12,560 nucleotides of DNA from an uncultured Erysipelotrichaceae bacterium (GTDB taxonomy: Bacteria > Bacillota_I > Bacilli_A > Erysipelotrichales > Coprobacillaceae), in NCBI GenBank assembly GCA_945981915.1, contig CAMFRJ010000015.1, positions 1-12,560 on the forward strand, written 5' to 3'. Shown piece by piece: positions 1 through 5,945 of this stretch (positions are counted from its first letter, which is position 1; each line of letters begins with the position of its first letter). The translations under genes and the position numbers were made by a program. Under the pieces are notes generated by a model that was given only the letters and a program-made list of their open reading frames with translations, was not told where the DNA came from and did no database searches.

Positions 1-4
1 TGGT

Positions 5-10
5 TATACT
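5..10 (+). promoter_or_regulatory. Candidate -10 box for pyk
   Basis: TATACT lies 29 bases upstream of the pyk start codon, the right distance for a sigma-A -10 box with a short leader. The matching -35 box would lie outside the window, so only half of the promoter can be judged. An overlapping TATACA at 10-15 is an alternative. Confidence 0.4.
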
Positions 11-39
11 ATACATGTAAAAAAAGGGGGAGTGTTAAT

Positions 40-1470
40 ATGTTCAGTGATTCAAGAATCGCAAAAACAAAAATAGTATGTACAATCGGACCTGCTTCCG
101 AAAGTAAAGAAATGCTTACAAAATTAGTTAAAGCAGGAATGAGTGTTATGAGAATGAATTTTTCTCATGGAAGTCATGAGGAACATTTAGGTAAAATAGA
201 AAGATTAAGAGAAGTTAATAAAGAATTAAAAACAAATACAGCCATTTTATTAGATACAAAAGGTCCTGAAATAAGAACTGGAGATTTTGAAAATGGACAA
301 ACTGAATTTAAAAAAGGTCAAACATGTGTCATCTGTCGAGAAAATGTTTTAGGAACAAGCGATAGATTTACAATTACTTATAAAGATTTATATAAAGATG
401 TCAAACCTGGTGGATTTATTCTTGTTAATGATGGTCAAGTAGAATTATTGGTTGATCATGTTGAAGGAACTGATATTGTCTGTGTTTGTGCTAATGATGG
501 TATGGTTAAGAATAAAAGAGGAATTAATGTACCAGGAATTAAATTAGGATTTGATTATTTATCAAAGAAAGATATTGATGATATTACATTTGGATGTGAA
601 CAAGATGTAGATTATATTGCTGCATCATTTTGTAGACGTGCACAAGATATCATTGATATTAAAAAATTATTGGTAGAAAATGGAAGACCAAATATTCAAG
701 TCATCGCGAAAATTGAAAATAGCGAAGGTGTAGATAATGTTGAAGAAATTTTAAAGGTGGCAGATGGAATCATGGTTGCCAGAGGGGACTTAGGAGTTGA
801 AGTCCCAGCTGAAGACGTCCCATTAATTCAAAAACGTATTATTACGAAATGTAAGGATGCCGGTAAAATCGTTATTACAGCTACACAAATGTTAGAAAGT
901 ATGCAATATAATCCAAGACCAACAAGAGCTGAAGTATCTGACGTTGCCAATGCCATTTATGATGGAACTGATGCCATTATGTTATCAGGTGAATCAGCAA
1001 GTGGATTATATCCAGAAGAAGCTGTTTTAATGATGAAAAAAATTGCTCGTAAGACGGAAGCAAGCTTAGATTATGCTTCATTACAAAGTAGCGCTATTCG
1101 TACAGCTTCTAATGATATTTCAGAAGCAATCTGTATGTCAGTCGCTGAAATTGCTTCAAAATTTAATGTAGCAGCAATCATTGCTTTTACAGAATCTGGA
1201 TTTACTGCCAGAAGAATGTCACGTTATCGTACAAAATCTTGTATCATTGCTCCAACACCTTTCCCTAAAACTGAAAGAGCACTTGCTTTGAACTGGGGTG
1301 TTAAACCTGTGTTATGTAAACAATTATCAAGTCGTGTTTCTATGTTAGATTATGCAAGTATCATCGCAAGAGAAGCAGGTATTGATGCCGGAGAATTGAT
1401 TTTAGTGACTGGTGGAACACCTGGTGTAGAAGGTGCAACAAATTATTTAGAATTAGTTATGGTGAAATAA
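40..1470 (+). CDS. pyk: Pyruvate kinase
   Basis: Pyruvate kinase, 476 residues, catalysing the last ATP-forming step of glycolysis (PEP + ADP to pyruvate + ATP) in the cytoplasm. Family signatures are in order: MNFSHG at 39-44, DTKGPEIR at 72-79, the catalytic Lys224 with Glu226 in AKIENSEG, ARGD at 247-250, ITATQMLESM at 279-288, and GTDAIMLSGESA at 319-330. The B domain sits at about 80-175 and the C-terminal regulatory domain from about 350. Asn40, Ser42, Asp72, Thr73 and Glu77 correspond to the residues that go with potassium dependence in the family (Glu117 in rabbit muscle enzyme), so it is probably K+-dependent. It ends soon after the C domain and lacks the extra PEP-utiliser-like domain of Bacillus and Geobacillus enzymes. 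The start is supported by GGGGGAG seven bases upstream. It is followed at once by a terminator. Confidence 0.98.
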   Translation: MFSDSRIAKTKIVCTIGPASESKEMLTKLVKAGMSVMRMNFSHGSHEEHLGKIERLREVNKELKTNTAILLDTKGPEIRTGDFENGQTEFKKGQTCVICRENVLGTSDRFTITYKDLYKDVKPGGFILVNDGQVELLVDHVEGTDIVCVCANDGMVKNKRGINVPGIKLGFDYLSKKDIDDITFGCEQDVDYIAASFCRRAQDIIDIKKLLVENGRPNIQVIAKIENSEGVDNVEEILKVADGIMVARGDLGVEVPAEDVPLIQKRIITKCKDAGKIVITATQMLESMQYNPRPTRAEVSDVANAIYDGTDAIMLSGESASGLYPEEAVLMMKKIARKTEASLDYASLQSSAIRTASNDISEAICMSVAEIASKFNVAAIIAFTESGFTARRMSRYRTKSCIIAPTPFPKTERALALNWGVKPVLCKQLSSRVSMLDYASIIAREAGIDAGELILVTGGTPGVEGATNYLELVMVK

Positions 1471-1496
1471 AATCTGGAGATCATCCAGATTTTTTT
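1470..1496 (+). terminator. Intrinsic terminator of pyk
   Basis: The stem AATCTGGA (1471-1478) pairs with TCCAGATT (1484-1491) around the loop GATCA, with a T run at 1490-1496. It begins immediately at the pyk stop codon, so pyk ends its own transcript. Confidence 0.85.
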
Positions 1497-1523
1497 CATA
1501 TATCATGATCTTTATCATATATT
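1496..1523 (+). promoter_or_regulatory. Candidate sigma-E promoter of spoIVA
   Basis: TCATATA (1496-1502) and CATATATT (1516-1523), separated by 13 bases, match the sigma-E consensus (KMATATT, about 14 bases, CATACANT) at 6 of 7 and 7 of 8 positions. In Bacillus spoIVA is transcribed by mother-cell sigma-E, which fits. The region is AT-rich, so chance similarity is possible, and the transcript leader would be only about 15 bases. Confidence 0.4.
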
Positions 1524-1544
1524 ACAAATAAAGGAGTCATGATA

Positions 1545-3017
1545 ATGGAAACAAAAAAGATTTTAAAAGACATCGGTAAAAGGTGTGGTGGTGATATTTA
1601 TTTGGGTGTTGTTGGTCCCGTAAGAAGTGGAAAATCATCATTTATCAAACGATTTATGGAAATGGCAGTTATTCCGTATATTGAAGATCAGGATGTGAAG
1701 TTAAGAACGATTGATGAACTGCCACAGTCTGGAAAAGGAAAAATGATTATGACAGTGGAACCAAAGTTTATTCCTAACAACGCTGTTTCAATTCATTTAC
1801 AAGATGACTTGGCAATCAAAATTAGACTTGTTGATTGTGTGGGTTATGTCATTGAAGGAGCTAGTGGTTATCAGGACGATCATGGGATTCGTTTAGTCAA
1901 GACACCTTGGTATGATGAAAGTATTCCTTTTGATCAAGCAGCTAAGATCGGAACCAAGAAAGTCATTCAAGATCATTCTACTTTTGGTATCGTTTTAACA
2001 AGTGATGGAAGTATCTTAGATATTGATGAAAGGAACTATTATAATGCGTCAAAGGAAATTATTGGCGAATTAGTAGATATTGGAAAACCTTTTATAGTCA
2101 TTGTCAACAGTAAAGATCCTTCTTCTTCACAATGTCAAAATGTTGTTGAAAAATATAGAAGTGAGTATGATGTTCCAGTCATTGCTTTAGATGTAACCAA
2201 TATGTTGGAAAGCCAAATTGCCATGCTGTTACAAGAAGCCTTAAATGAATTTGGTATCAATGAAGTCAAAGTGGAAGTTCCTAAATACTTAGCTATGTTG
2301 AATAATCAACATTGGTTGAAACAGACGTTAGATCAAGCGTTAAAAGATTCTTTAGTTGAAATTAAGAAGATTAGAGATGTGCAACATTTAACAGATGGTA
2401 TTGAAAAATATGATTTTGTAAGAAAGGCATATTTAAGCGAAGTCGATACATCTTCAGCGAGTGCAACTGTAAAAATTGTGGAAAGAAAAGGTTTATATGA
2501 TGAATTATTGACAGATGTCGTTGGATACCAAGTAGATAAAGCATCTATTTTGTCTTTATTACAAAATTTGATGAAAATAAAAGATGAATATGAAGGTGTG
2601 TCACATGCTTTATCTATGGTCAAACAAACGGGTTATGGTTATGCTGTTCCCAAATTAGAGGAGATTGAATTGTCAGAACCTGAAATCATTAAACAAGGAA
2701 GTCGTTATGGTATGAAGCTGAGAAGTAAAGCAGCGACAACGTATATGATCAAATTGGATATTGAAAGTACTTTTGAACCCATCATCGGTTCAAAACAACA
2801 AGCAGAAAGTTTTATTGATTATTTAAGGCATAATGGAGAGGATAAGCAAGCGATTTTTGATTGTGATGTATTTGGCAGAAAATTGGGAGATTTGATTGAA
2901 GAAGGTATGTATTTTAAGCTTAATACGATACCTGAAAACGCAAGTTTGCGTATTCATGATATCCTTTCTAAAATTGTCAACAAAGGAAAATCTAATGTCA
3001 TTGCAATAGTCTTATAA
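1545..3017 (+). CDS. spoIVA: Stage IV sporulation protein A (spore coat ATPase)
   Basis: SpoIVA, 490 residues (B. subtilis 492). In Bacillus it is made in the mother cell, is anchored on the outer forespore membrane by SpoVM, and polymerises using ATP hydrolysis to form the coat basement layer. The Walker A motif GPVRSGKS is at 24-31 and the Walker B-like LVDCVG has Asp97. DELPQS, the EPKF segment, TPWY, the VKQTGYG stretch and the C-terminal end IAIVL all resemble the Bacillus protein along its whole length. An ATG six bases earlier (1539) is in frame, but it is only 2 bases from AAAGGAG. The ATG at 1545 has 8-base spacing and puts Lys30 and Asp97 at exactly the B. subtilis numbers, so I chose it. 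Its presence implies an endospore former. hup follows, as in Bacillus, but with its own promoter. Confidence 0.97.
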   Translation: METKKILKDIGKRCGGDIYLGVVGPVRSGKSSFIKRFMEMAVIPYIEDQDVKLRTIDELPQSGKGKMIMTVEPKFIPNNAVSIHLQDDLAIKIRLVDCVGYVIEGASGYQDDHGIRLVKTPWYDESIPFDQAAKIGTKKVIQDHSTFGIVLTSDGSILDIDERNYYNASKEIIGELVDIGKPFIVIVNSKDPSSSQCQNVVEKYRSEYDVPVIALDVTNMLESQIAMLLQEALNEFGINEVKVEVPKYLAMLNNQHWLKQTLDQALKDSLVEIKKIRDVQHLTDGIEKYDFVRKAYLSEVDTSSASATVKIVERKGLYDELLTDVVGYQVDKASILSLLQNLMKIKDEYEGVSHALSMVKQTGYGYAVPKLEEIELSEPEIIKQGSRYGMKLRSKAATTYMIKLDIESTFEPIIGSKQQAESFIDYLRHNGEDKQAIFDCDVFGRKLGDLIEEGMYFKLNTIPENASLRIHDILSKIVNKGKSNVIAIVL

Positions 3018-3033
3018 TTCGTTAAAAATTCTC

Positions 3034-3062
3034 TTGAAACCCTATTTTTATAGTGATATACT
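3034..3062 (+). promoter_or_regulatory. Sigma-A promoter of hup
   Basis: TTGAAA (3034-3039) and TATACT (3057-3062) are separated by exactly 17 bases, a near-consensus vegetative promoter. It starts just 16 bases after the spoIVA stop and gives a leader of about 25 bases before the hup start at 3095. Confidence 0.85.
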
Positions 3063-3094
3063 ACCCATGTATTTGAATGACGGGGGTATTACTT

Positions 3095-3367
3095 ATGAAT
3101 AAAAAAGAGTTAGTTGAATCAGTTTCAATAGAAAGAAATTTAACAAAAAAAGAAGCTGAATTATTAGTTGATACTGTTTTTAACACTATTACGAGAAGTG
3201 TTGTTGAAGGTGATAAGGTTTTAATTTCAGGATTTGGTACTTTTAAAGTCAATGACAGAAAAGCTAGAAAAGGTATTTCACCAAAAACTCAAAAAGAAAT
3301 GATTATTCCTGCAAGTAAAACGGTTACTTTTAAACCTAGTAATAGATTGAAAGATGCGATGAATTAA
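3095..3367 (+). CDS. hup: HU family DNA-binding protein
   Basis: HU, 90 residues, the classical length. It is a small basic dimeric nucleoid protein that bends DNA with little sequence preference and supports replication, repair and chromosome compaction. It has an alpha-helical N-terminal dimer body (1-40), GFGTF at 46-50, then the DNA-contacting beta arm with Arg55, KARKG and the conserved IPAS (71-74, arm-tip Pro72), and a C-terminal helix starting at FKPSNRLK. A frame-compatible ATG at 3077 would add MTGVLL, but that extension is not normal for HU. The ATG at 3095 lies 8 bases after GGGGG (3082-3086) and gives the usual MNKKEL start. It sits beside spoIVA, as does hbs in B. subtilis. The strong promoter suggests abundant expression. 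Confidence 0.96.
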   Translation: MNKKELVESVSIERNLTKKEAELLVDTVFNTITRSVVEGDKVLISGFGTFKVNDRKARKGISPKTQKEMIIPASKTVTFKPSNRLKDAMN

Positions 3368-3379
3368 TCGTATCTTTTT
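3350..3379 (+). terminator. Terminator overlapping the hup stop codon
   Basis: AAAGATGCGAT (3350-3360) pairs with ATCGTATCTTT (3367-3377): 11 base pairs including one G-T, with loop GAATTA, followed by TT. The last four sense codons and the stop codon of hup lie inside the hairpin. The T tail is short (five T, three of them in the stem). Confidence 0.6.
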
Positions 3380-3402
3380 CATATTAAGTTCATAAAATGG
3401 TG

Positions 3403-3408
3403 TATAAT
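3403..3408 (+). promoter_or_regulatory. Candidate -10 box of the zinc peptidase gene
   Basis: A perfect TATAAT lies 21 bases before the start codon and just after the hup terminator. No convincing -35 hexamer is seen at 16-18 bases (CATATT at 17), so the promoter is only partly supported. Confidence 0.45.
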
Positions 3409-3429
3409 AATTGGTAGAGGTGATAAAAA

Positions 3430-4137
3430 ATGTTTTATGGATATTACAATACCCAATGGTATTATATGTTAGGATATATTTTAGTAGGAATAGGAGTATT
3501 GATCATGGTATTGGCACAAGCCAAGGTATCTAGTGCTTATAGTAAATATTCGAAGATTCCTAATAGAAGACAAATGACAGGAAGAGATGTTGCTTTTGAA
3601 ATCTTACAACAAAATGGACTTAGCTATATTCAAATTAATGAGGTGAGTGGTCATTTATCTGATCACTATAATCCTAGTCAGAAAACATTGAACTTATCAA
3701 GAGATGTTTATCATGGGCGCAGTATTGCAGCTTTAGCGGTTGCTGCTCACGAATGTGGACATGCCCTGCAACATCAAGAAGGCTATATGCCATTAGTTGT
3801 GAGAAATGCTATTGTTCCTGTTTGTAATATTTCACAAAACATTGGTTGGATTGCAGTTTTAGCAGGATTGATGCTAGGAAAATCAAGTATTGCTTGGTTT
3901 GGTGTTATTTTGATGAGTGCCATGTTGTTATTCCAGTTGATGACTTTACCTGTTGAATTTGATGCGTCTTCAAGAGCGTTAAGTATTTTAAATGATCATT
4001 ATTTAATGGATGATGAATATGGTGGTGCAAAAAGTATGTTAACAGCGGCAGCATTAACATATGTTGCGGGTGTCTTATCAACATTGTTATCTTTATTGAG
4101 AATTGTTTTGATTGTTGCTTCAAATGATAGGGATTAA
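3430..4137 (+). CDS. YugP-type membrane zinc metallopeptidase
   Basis: 235 residues, close in size and layout to B. subtilis YugP (neutral zinc metallopeptidase family Zn_peptidase_2). An N-terminal membrane segment lies at about 11-30. The soluble part carries the zinc site HECGH (107-111, an HExxH with Glu108 as general base), preceded by the family-typical stretch AALAVAAHE. PVEFDASSRA (174-183) supplies the probable third ligand, Glu176. Hydrophobic segments at about 131-150, 155-172 and 203-230 suggest three further membrane spans. No physiological substrate is established for the family as far as I know. The ribosome site AGAGGTGA is well placed. It is flanked by terminators on both sides, so it is a single-gene unit. 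Family membership is firm; the role is unknown. Confidence 0.9.
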   Translation: MFYGYYNTQWYYMLGYILVGIGVLIMVLAQAKVSSAYSKYSKIPNRRQMTGRDVAFEILQQNGLSYIQINEVSGHLSDHYNPSQKTLNLSRDVYHGRSIAALAVAAHECGHALQHQEGYMPLVVRNAIVPVCNISQNIGWIAVLAGLMLGKSSIAWFGVILMSAMLLFQLMTLPVEFDASSRALSILNDHYLMDDEYGGAKSMLTAAALTYVAGVLSTLLSLLRIVLIVASNDRD

Positions 4138-4160
4138 AGCCGATAAGGCTTTTTCTTTTT
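4136..4160 (+). terminator. Terminator after the zinc peptidase gene
   Basis: AAAGCC (4136-4141) pairs with GGCTTT (4147-4152) around GATAA, followed by a T-rich tail TTTTCTTTTT. The stem is short (6 bp) but well formed and begins inside the stop codon. Confidence 0.65.
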
Positions 4161-4172
4161 GATAAAAAAGGT

Positions 4173-4178
4173 TATAAT
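4173..4178 (+). promoter_or_regulatory. Candidate -10 box of the ypmB-dnaD-nth operon
   Basis: A perfect TATAAT lies 20 bases before the ATG at 4199. The -35 region at 17 bases is TTTTTC, part of the preceding terminator's T tail, and matches poorly. This is the only promoter-like signal seen for the three-gene unit. Confidence 0.4.
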
Positions 4179-4198
4179 GAATTAACGGAGTGATGAAT

Positions 4199-4681
4199 AT
4201 GAAAGCTTTTTTAAGAAAACATCGTTTTAAGATTGTTCTTTCTTTATTGATTATTATATTAATTTATGTTGGTTTTTATATGCTTTGGGTTCATGTGCCT
4301 TATGCATCAAGACAAAATGAATTAACAAGTATTCAAGAAAAAATATGCGAAGATAATCATTATACATATGACAATTATTTTAATGAATATCATAGTGATA
4401 AAACTTACTATGTCATTAAAGTTAAACAGAAAAAGAAAACATTATATGCTGTTTTTAATGAAAAAATGGAAAAAGTGAAATCATATAGTGGAAAGATTGT
4501 CAGTAAAAACGTTGTAAAAAATGAGTTTATGAATAAATATAAGGTTAAGCCAACAAAGGTTGAAATGGCTTATGAAAATAATAAGATTGTTTATTATTTG
4601 ATGTATAAAGGAAAGGATTCTTTGATTTATGCTTTTTATGAAATAGATAATGGGGATTTTGTGAAAGCATATAAGTTATAG
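4199..4681 (+). CDS. YpmB-like single-pass membrane protein (DUF5590)
   Basis: 160 residues. A short basic N-terminus is followed by one membrane span (about 11-31), then an extracytoplasmic domain of alternating charged and aromatic beta strands (YYVIKVKQKKKTLYAVF, VYYLMYKGKDSLIYAFYEID). This pattern and length match YpmB of B. subtilis (161 residues, DUF5590, PepSY-like fold). Context agrees: ypmB lies upstream of dnaD and nth in Bacillus, though there aspB and asnS come between, and they are absent here. GTG at 4190 and ATG at 4193 are in frame, but they overlap or touch the ribosome site ACGGAG (4185-4190). ATG 4199 has 8-base spacing. The function is unknown. The assignment rests on weak sequence similarity plus gene order. 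Confidence 0.75.
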   Translation: MKAFLRKHRFKIVLSLLIIILIYVGFYMLWVHVPYASRQNELTSIQEKICEDNHYTYDNYFNEYHSDKTYYVIKVKQKKKTLYAVFNEKMEKVKSYSGKIVSKNVVKNEFMNKYKVKPTKVEMAYENNKIVYYLMYKGKDSLIYAFYEIDNGDFVKAYKL

Positions 4682-4689
4682 GTGGTTAT

Positions 4690-5274
4690 ATGTTGAAATG
4701 TTTAAAAGATTTGGATTGTATTCATGTAGAAAGATTATTATTGTTAAAAGGGAAGCAGGCGGGCTTATCTGATCATGAGATATTGATCTTGTTGTTGATC
4801 TATACTTTGAGTCGTTTAAATAAGCAATTGATTACACCTTCTTTATTAATGAATTATTCATCTTTATCAAATAAAGAGCTTGATCAGGTTTTAGATCATT
4901 TACTGAAAAAGAAATGGATCTATAATCAAAGTGGTACGATTCGTTTGAACCATTTTATTGAACGTTTATTAGAGGAAAAAGAAGAAGTAGCAGATAGAAT
5001 GAATTTACTTGAAATCTTTGAAGAACAATTTGGTAGGCCTTTAACACCTATGGAATTGGATATTATTAAAGAATGGATCAATCAAGGTTTTGAAGAAGAT
5101 ATGATTTTAAAAGCTTTAAAAGAAGCTGTGAAGAGCCAAGTTTTAACATTAAGATATATTGATGGTATTTTAAATAATTGGCAAAGAAATGGGATGAAAG
5201 AAAGATTTATTGAAGAAAAGCCAAAAGAAAGGAAAGTGGCAGAAAGTCATTATCAATGGTGGAAAGATGAATAA
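4690..5274 (+). CDS. dnaD: DnaD replication initiation/primosome protein
   Basis: 194 residues (B. subtilis DnaD 232). DnaD works with DnaB and DnaI in Bacillus to remodel origin DNA and load the replicative helicase at oriC and at stalled forks. The N-terminal winged-helix part is at about 1-90. The C-terminal DnaD/DnaB domain is at about 105-170 and ends in the family signature YxxxILxxW (Tyr156, Ile160, Leu161, Trp164). A charged tail follows and ends in aromatic residues, HYQWWKDE. The ribosome site AGGTGG overlaps the stop codon of the upstream gene. Its 3' end overlaps nth by 8 bases, so the three genes are co-transcribed. The linker and tail are shorter than in Bacillus. Confidence 0.9.
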   Translation: MLKCLKDLDCIHVERLLLLKGKQAGLSDHEILILLLIYTLSRLNKQLITPSLLMNYSSLSNKELDQVLDHLLKKKWIYNQSGTIRLNHFIERLLEEKEEVADRMNLLEIFEEQFGRPLTPMELDIIKEWINQGFEEDMILKALKEAVKSQVLTLRYIDGILNNWQRNGMKERFIEEKPKERKVAESHYQWWKDE

Positions 5275-5914
5275 GGAAAAGACACAAAGAGTACTCAATT
5301 ATTTTCATGAATTGTTTCCTGATGCCAGCTGTGAATTAAATCATAGTAATGTTTTTGAATTGATTGTTGCGGTGATGTTATCAGCACAAACAACAGATAA
5401 AAAAGTCAATCAGGTGACTGAACATCTATTTCAAAAATATCCGACAATAGAATCTTATGCCAATGCTTCTTTAGAAGACTTACAACAAGAGCTCAAGACG
5501 ATTGGTTTATATCGTAATAAAGCAAAAAATTTAAAAAAATTAGCGCAAACAATCTTACAAGATTATGATGGGAAAATCCCAGATAATAGAAAAGATTTGG
5601 AAAGTTTACCTGGTGTTGGTAGAAAAACGACAAATGTTGTTTTGTCAGTAGGGTATAATGTTCCTGCTTTTGCAGTTGATACCCATGTAGAACGTATTGC
5701 CAAACGTTTAGGTTTTGCAAAAAAAGATGATAGTGTTCTTACAGTTGAAAAGAAGATATGCCGTTCTATTCCTAGAAACTTATGGAATCAATCGCATCAT
5801 CAATTTATCTTTTTTGGAAGATATTTTTGTAAAGCATTACAACCTAATTGCCAAGAATGCCATTTATATGATATGTGTAAAGATGAAATCAAGAAAAAAA
5901 GAAGAACAATGTAA
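5267..5914 (+). CDS. nth: Endonuclease III (DNA glycosylase/AP lyase)
   Basis: 215 residues (E. coli Nth 211). A bifunctional base-excision repair enzyme that removes oxidised pyrimidines and cleaves the abasic strand. The helix-hairpin-helix LPGVGRK (114-120) ends in catalytic Lys120, and VDTH supplies catalytic Asp138; both have the same numbers as in E. coli. The [4Fe-4S] ligands are complete: Cys188-x6-Cys195-x2-Cys198-x5-Cys204. A longer frame opens at 5210, but its extra 19 residues are dnaD sequence read in another frame. ATG 5267, with GGTGG just upstream and an 8-base overlap with dnaD, gives the normal length. The dnaD-nth pairing is conserved in Bacillus. The operon ends here at a strong terminator. 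Confidence 0.97.
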   Translation: MNKEKTQRVLNYFHELFPDASCELNHSNVFELIVAVMLSAQTTDKKVNQVTEHLFQKYPTIESYANASLEDLQQELKTIGLYRNKAKNLKKLAQTILQDYDGKIPDNRKDLESLPGVGRKTTNVVLSVGYNVPAFAVDTHVERIAKRLGFAKKDDSVLTVEKKICRSIPRNLWNQSHHQFIFFGRYFCKALQPNCQECHLYDMCKDEIKKKRRTM

Positions 5915-5944
5915 AAAATCCTATTCATTAAGAATAGGATTTTT
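5914..5944. terminator. Bidirectional terminator between nth and the first PBP gene
   Basis: A 13-bp perfect stem (AAAAATCCTATTC at 5914-5926, GAATAGGATTTTT at 5932-5944) with loop ATTAA. It is flanked by A and T runs, so it works on both strands. It fills the whole gap between convergent nth and the PBP gene ending at 5946. Confidence 0.9.
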
Positions 5945-5945
5945 G

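Noticed and set aside
1470..1496. Possible riboswitch or attenuator between pyk and spoIVA
   Set aside because: A simple hairpin with a T run directly after the stop codon is enough. There is no conserved aptamer-like structure, and the following gene has its own promoter.
2333..2623. A 96-codon minus-strand frame inside spoIVA
   Set aside because: Fully antisense to a conserved SpoIVA region, with no initiation signal.
5210..5266. 19-residue N-terminal extension of endonuclease III
   Set aside because: It is dnaD coding sequence read in another frame. The internal ATG at 5267 gives catalytic residues at the same numbers as the E. coli enzyme.
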